From: Gammaproteobacteria bacterium
GTDB lineage: Bacteria > Pseudomonadota > Gammaproteobacteria > Chromatiales > Chromatiaceae
Direction of reading: 5' to 3'
DNA length: 6,288 bases
Assembly: GCA_030620735.1 (NCBI GenBank)
Contig: JAUXDV010000115.1
Span: forward strand, 1 to 6,288
In this document: positions 5,726 to 6,288 of the stretch, in pieces
Numbering within the stretch: position 1 is the first letter of the stretch
Layout: every line of letters begins with the position of its first letter
Notes under the pieces: generated by a model
Seen by the model: the letters and a program-made list of their open reading frames with translations, nothing else
What the model was told of the DNA's origin: nothing
Databases searched by the model: none
Made by a program: the position numbers and the translations under genes

Positions 5726-6288
5726 GTCTTCATGGTCACCGGTGCTTCGCAGTGCGTTCCCCTGCAGCGATAGATGACTCCGCCGGGCTTCGGTTTTTTG
5801 TCAGCCAGCGTCTCGGGAACCTCGGCATCATCAGCTATTGTCAGCACCATTCGAGCTGGCTGGTAGCTGCTCTGCTGCTGTGCTCGCCACTGTGCGAGCT
5901 GCTCGTCACTACCCCGTACAATCAGGATCTCGGGCGGATTCAGCTGCTCCTCCAGCGCTATCAGCAAGGCGCCGTGCGCATGCGGCAGTTGGGAGAGACC
6001 CGTCCAGGCAGTGCGTAAAGTGCGTTCCGCCGCATCCAGGTAGTGAAGGTCCCCAAGCAAAAATCCCAGCCGCTGCAACGCATAGGCTGCGATGCCATTG
6101 CCGGACGGCATGGAATCATCACTCATGGGCTTGGGGTTGTGTACCAGCTTTTCGTGGTCATCAGAGGTAAAGAAAAAGCCGCCCTGCTCTTCATCCTCGA
6201 AGTGATCAAGAAGAATATCGGCCAGTTCAATGGCAAACTCGAGATCCCGGCTGCTCCAGCGCGCCTGCAGCAACTCCAGCAGTGCGTC
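5722..6288 (-). CDS. YyaL/SPATA20 (DUF255) family thioredoxin-domain protein, C-terminal part
   Basis: The last 188 residues of a larger protein whose start lies beyond the right edge; the frame is open to base 6288. The fragment matches, by recognition, the C-terminal alpha-helical barrel (six-hairpin glycosidase or epimerase-like) of the YyaL/SPATA20 family. Full members are around 670-690 aa with an N-terminal thioredoxin-like DUF255 domain, not visible here. Conserved-looking stretches are GGFFFTSDD near fragment residues 36-44, PKPMSDDSMPSGNG at 52-65 and YLDAAERTLRTAW. Two cysteines near the end, CRGTHC at 175-180, sit in a C-x4-C pattern. The biochemical role of the family is not established, and the neighbours give no clue. 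A TTG at 6273 could be mistaken for a start but is internal. The gene converges on mtaD, and its stop codon lies in a tandem repeat. Confidence 0.88.
   Translation of the reverse strand, partial: DALLELLQARWSSRDLEFAIELADILLDHFEDEEQGGFFFTSDDHEKLVHNPKPMSDDSMPSGNGIAAYALQRLGFLLGDLHYLDAAERTLRTAWTGLSQLPHAHGALLIALEEQLNPPEILIVRGSDEQLAQWRAQQQSSYQPARMVLTIADDAEVPETLADKKPKPGGVIYRCRGTHCEAPVTMKT

Overview
This is an ordinary chromosomal stretch of a Gram-negative bacterium, most likely a gammaproteobacterium. Two things point that way. The prfB frameshift site has the same wording, and falls at the same codon, as in E. coli. mtnA sits beside an MTA/SAH deaminase gene, as I recall it does in Pseudomonas. 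Genus cannot be read from the window. The intergenic spacers carry short low-complexity repeats of a kind common in environmental genomes.

Layout from left to right:
- prfB (peptide chain release factor 2), minus strand. It is cut at the left edge and keeps its programmed +1 frameshift.
- A 382-bp AT-rich spacer between divergent genes, holding weak promoter candidates and a few short repeats.
- pgm (alpha-D-glucose phosphate-specific phosphoglucomutase), plus strand.
- A 197-bp spacer between convergent genes, with a 7-bp tandem repeat after pgm, a fragment of a dispersed-repeat-like sequence, and a 10-bp tandem repeat that reaches the mtnA stop codon.
- mtnA (methylthioribose-1-phosphate isomerase), minus strand.
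- An MTA/SAH deaminase, plus strand, divergent from mtnA across only 22 bp.
- A 101-bp spacer between convergent genes, with 7-bp tandem repeats at both ends and a CRP-like palindrome.
- The C-terminal part of a YyaL/SPATA20 (DUF255) family protein, minus strand, entering from the right edge.

The mtnA/deaminase pair is the one clear pathway unit. It fits salvage of methylthioadenosine through deamination to methylthioinosine, phosphorolysis by an MtnP-type enzyme not seen here, then isomerisation of methylthioribose-1-phosphate by MtnA. pgm links glucose-6-phosphate and glucose-1-phosphate for glycogen and envelope sugars. prfB is a translation housekeeping gene. Nothing suggests a mobile element, defence system, CRISPR array or RNA gene.

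I found no undescribed system. The points most worth a second look are a duplicated Shine-Dalgarno-like AGGGGG just before the prfB frameshift site, and short tandem repeats that touch or lie close to the 3' end of every complete-ended gene in the window.
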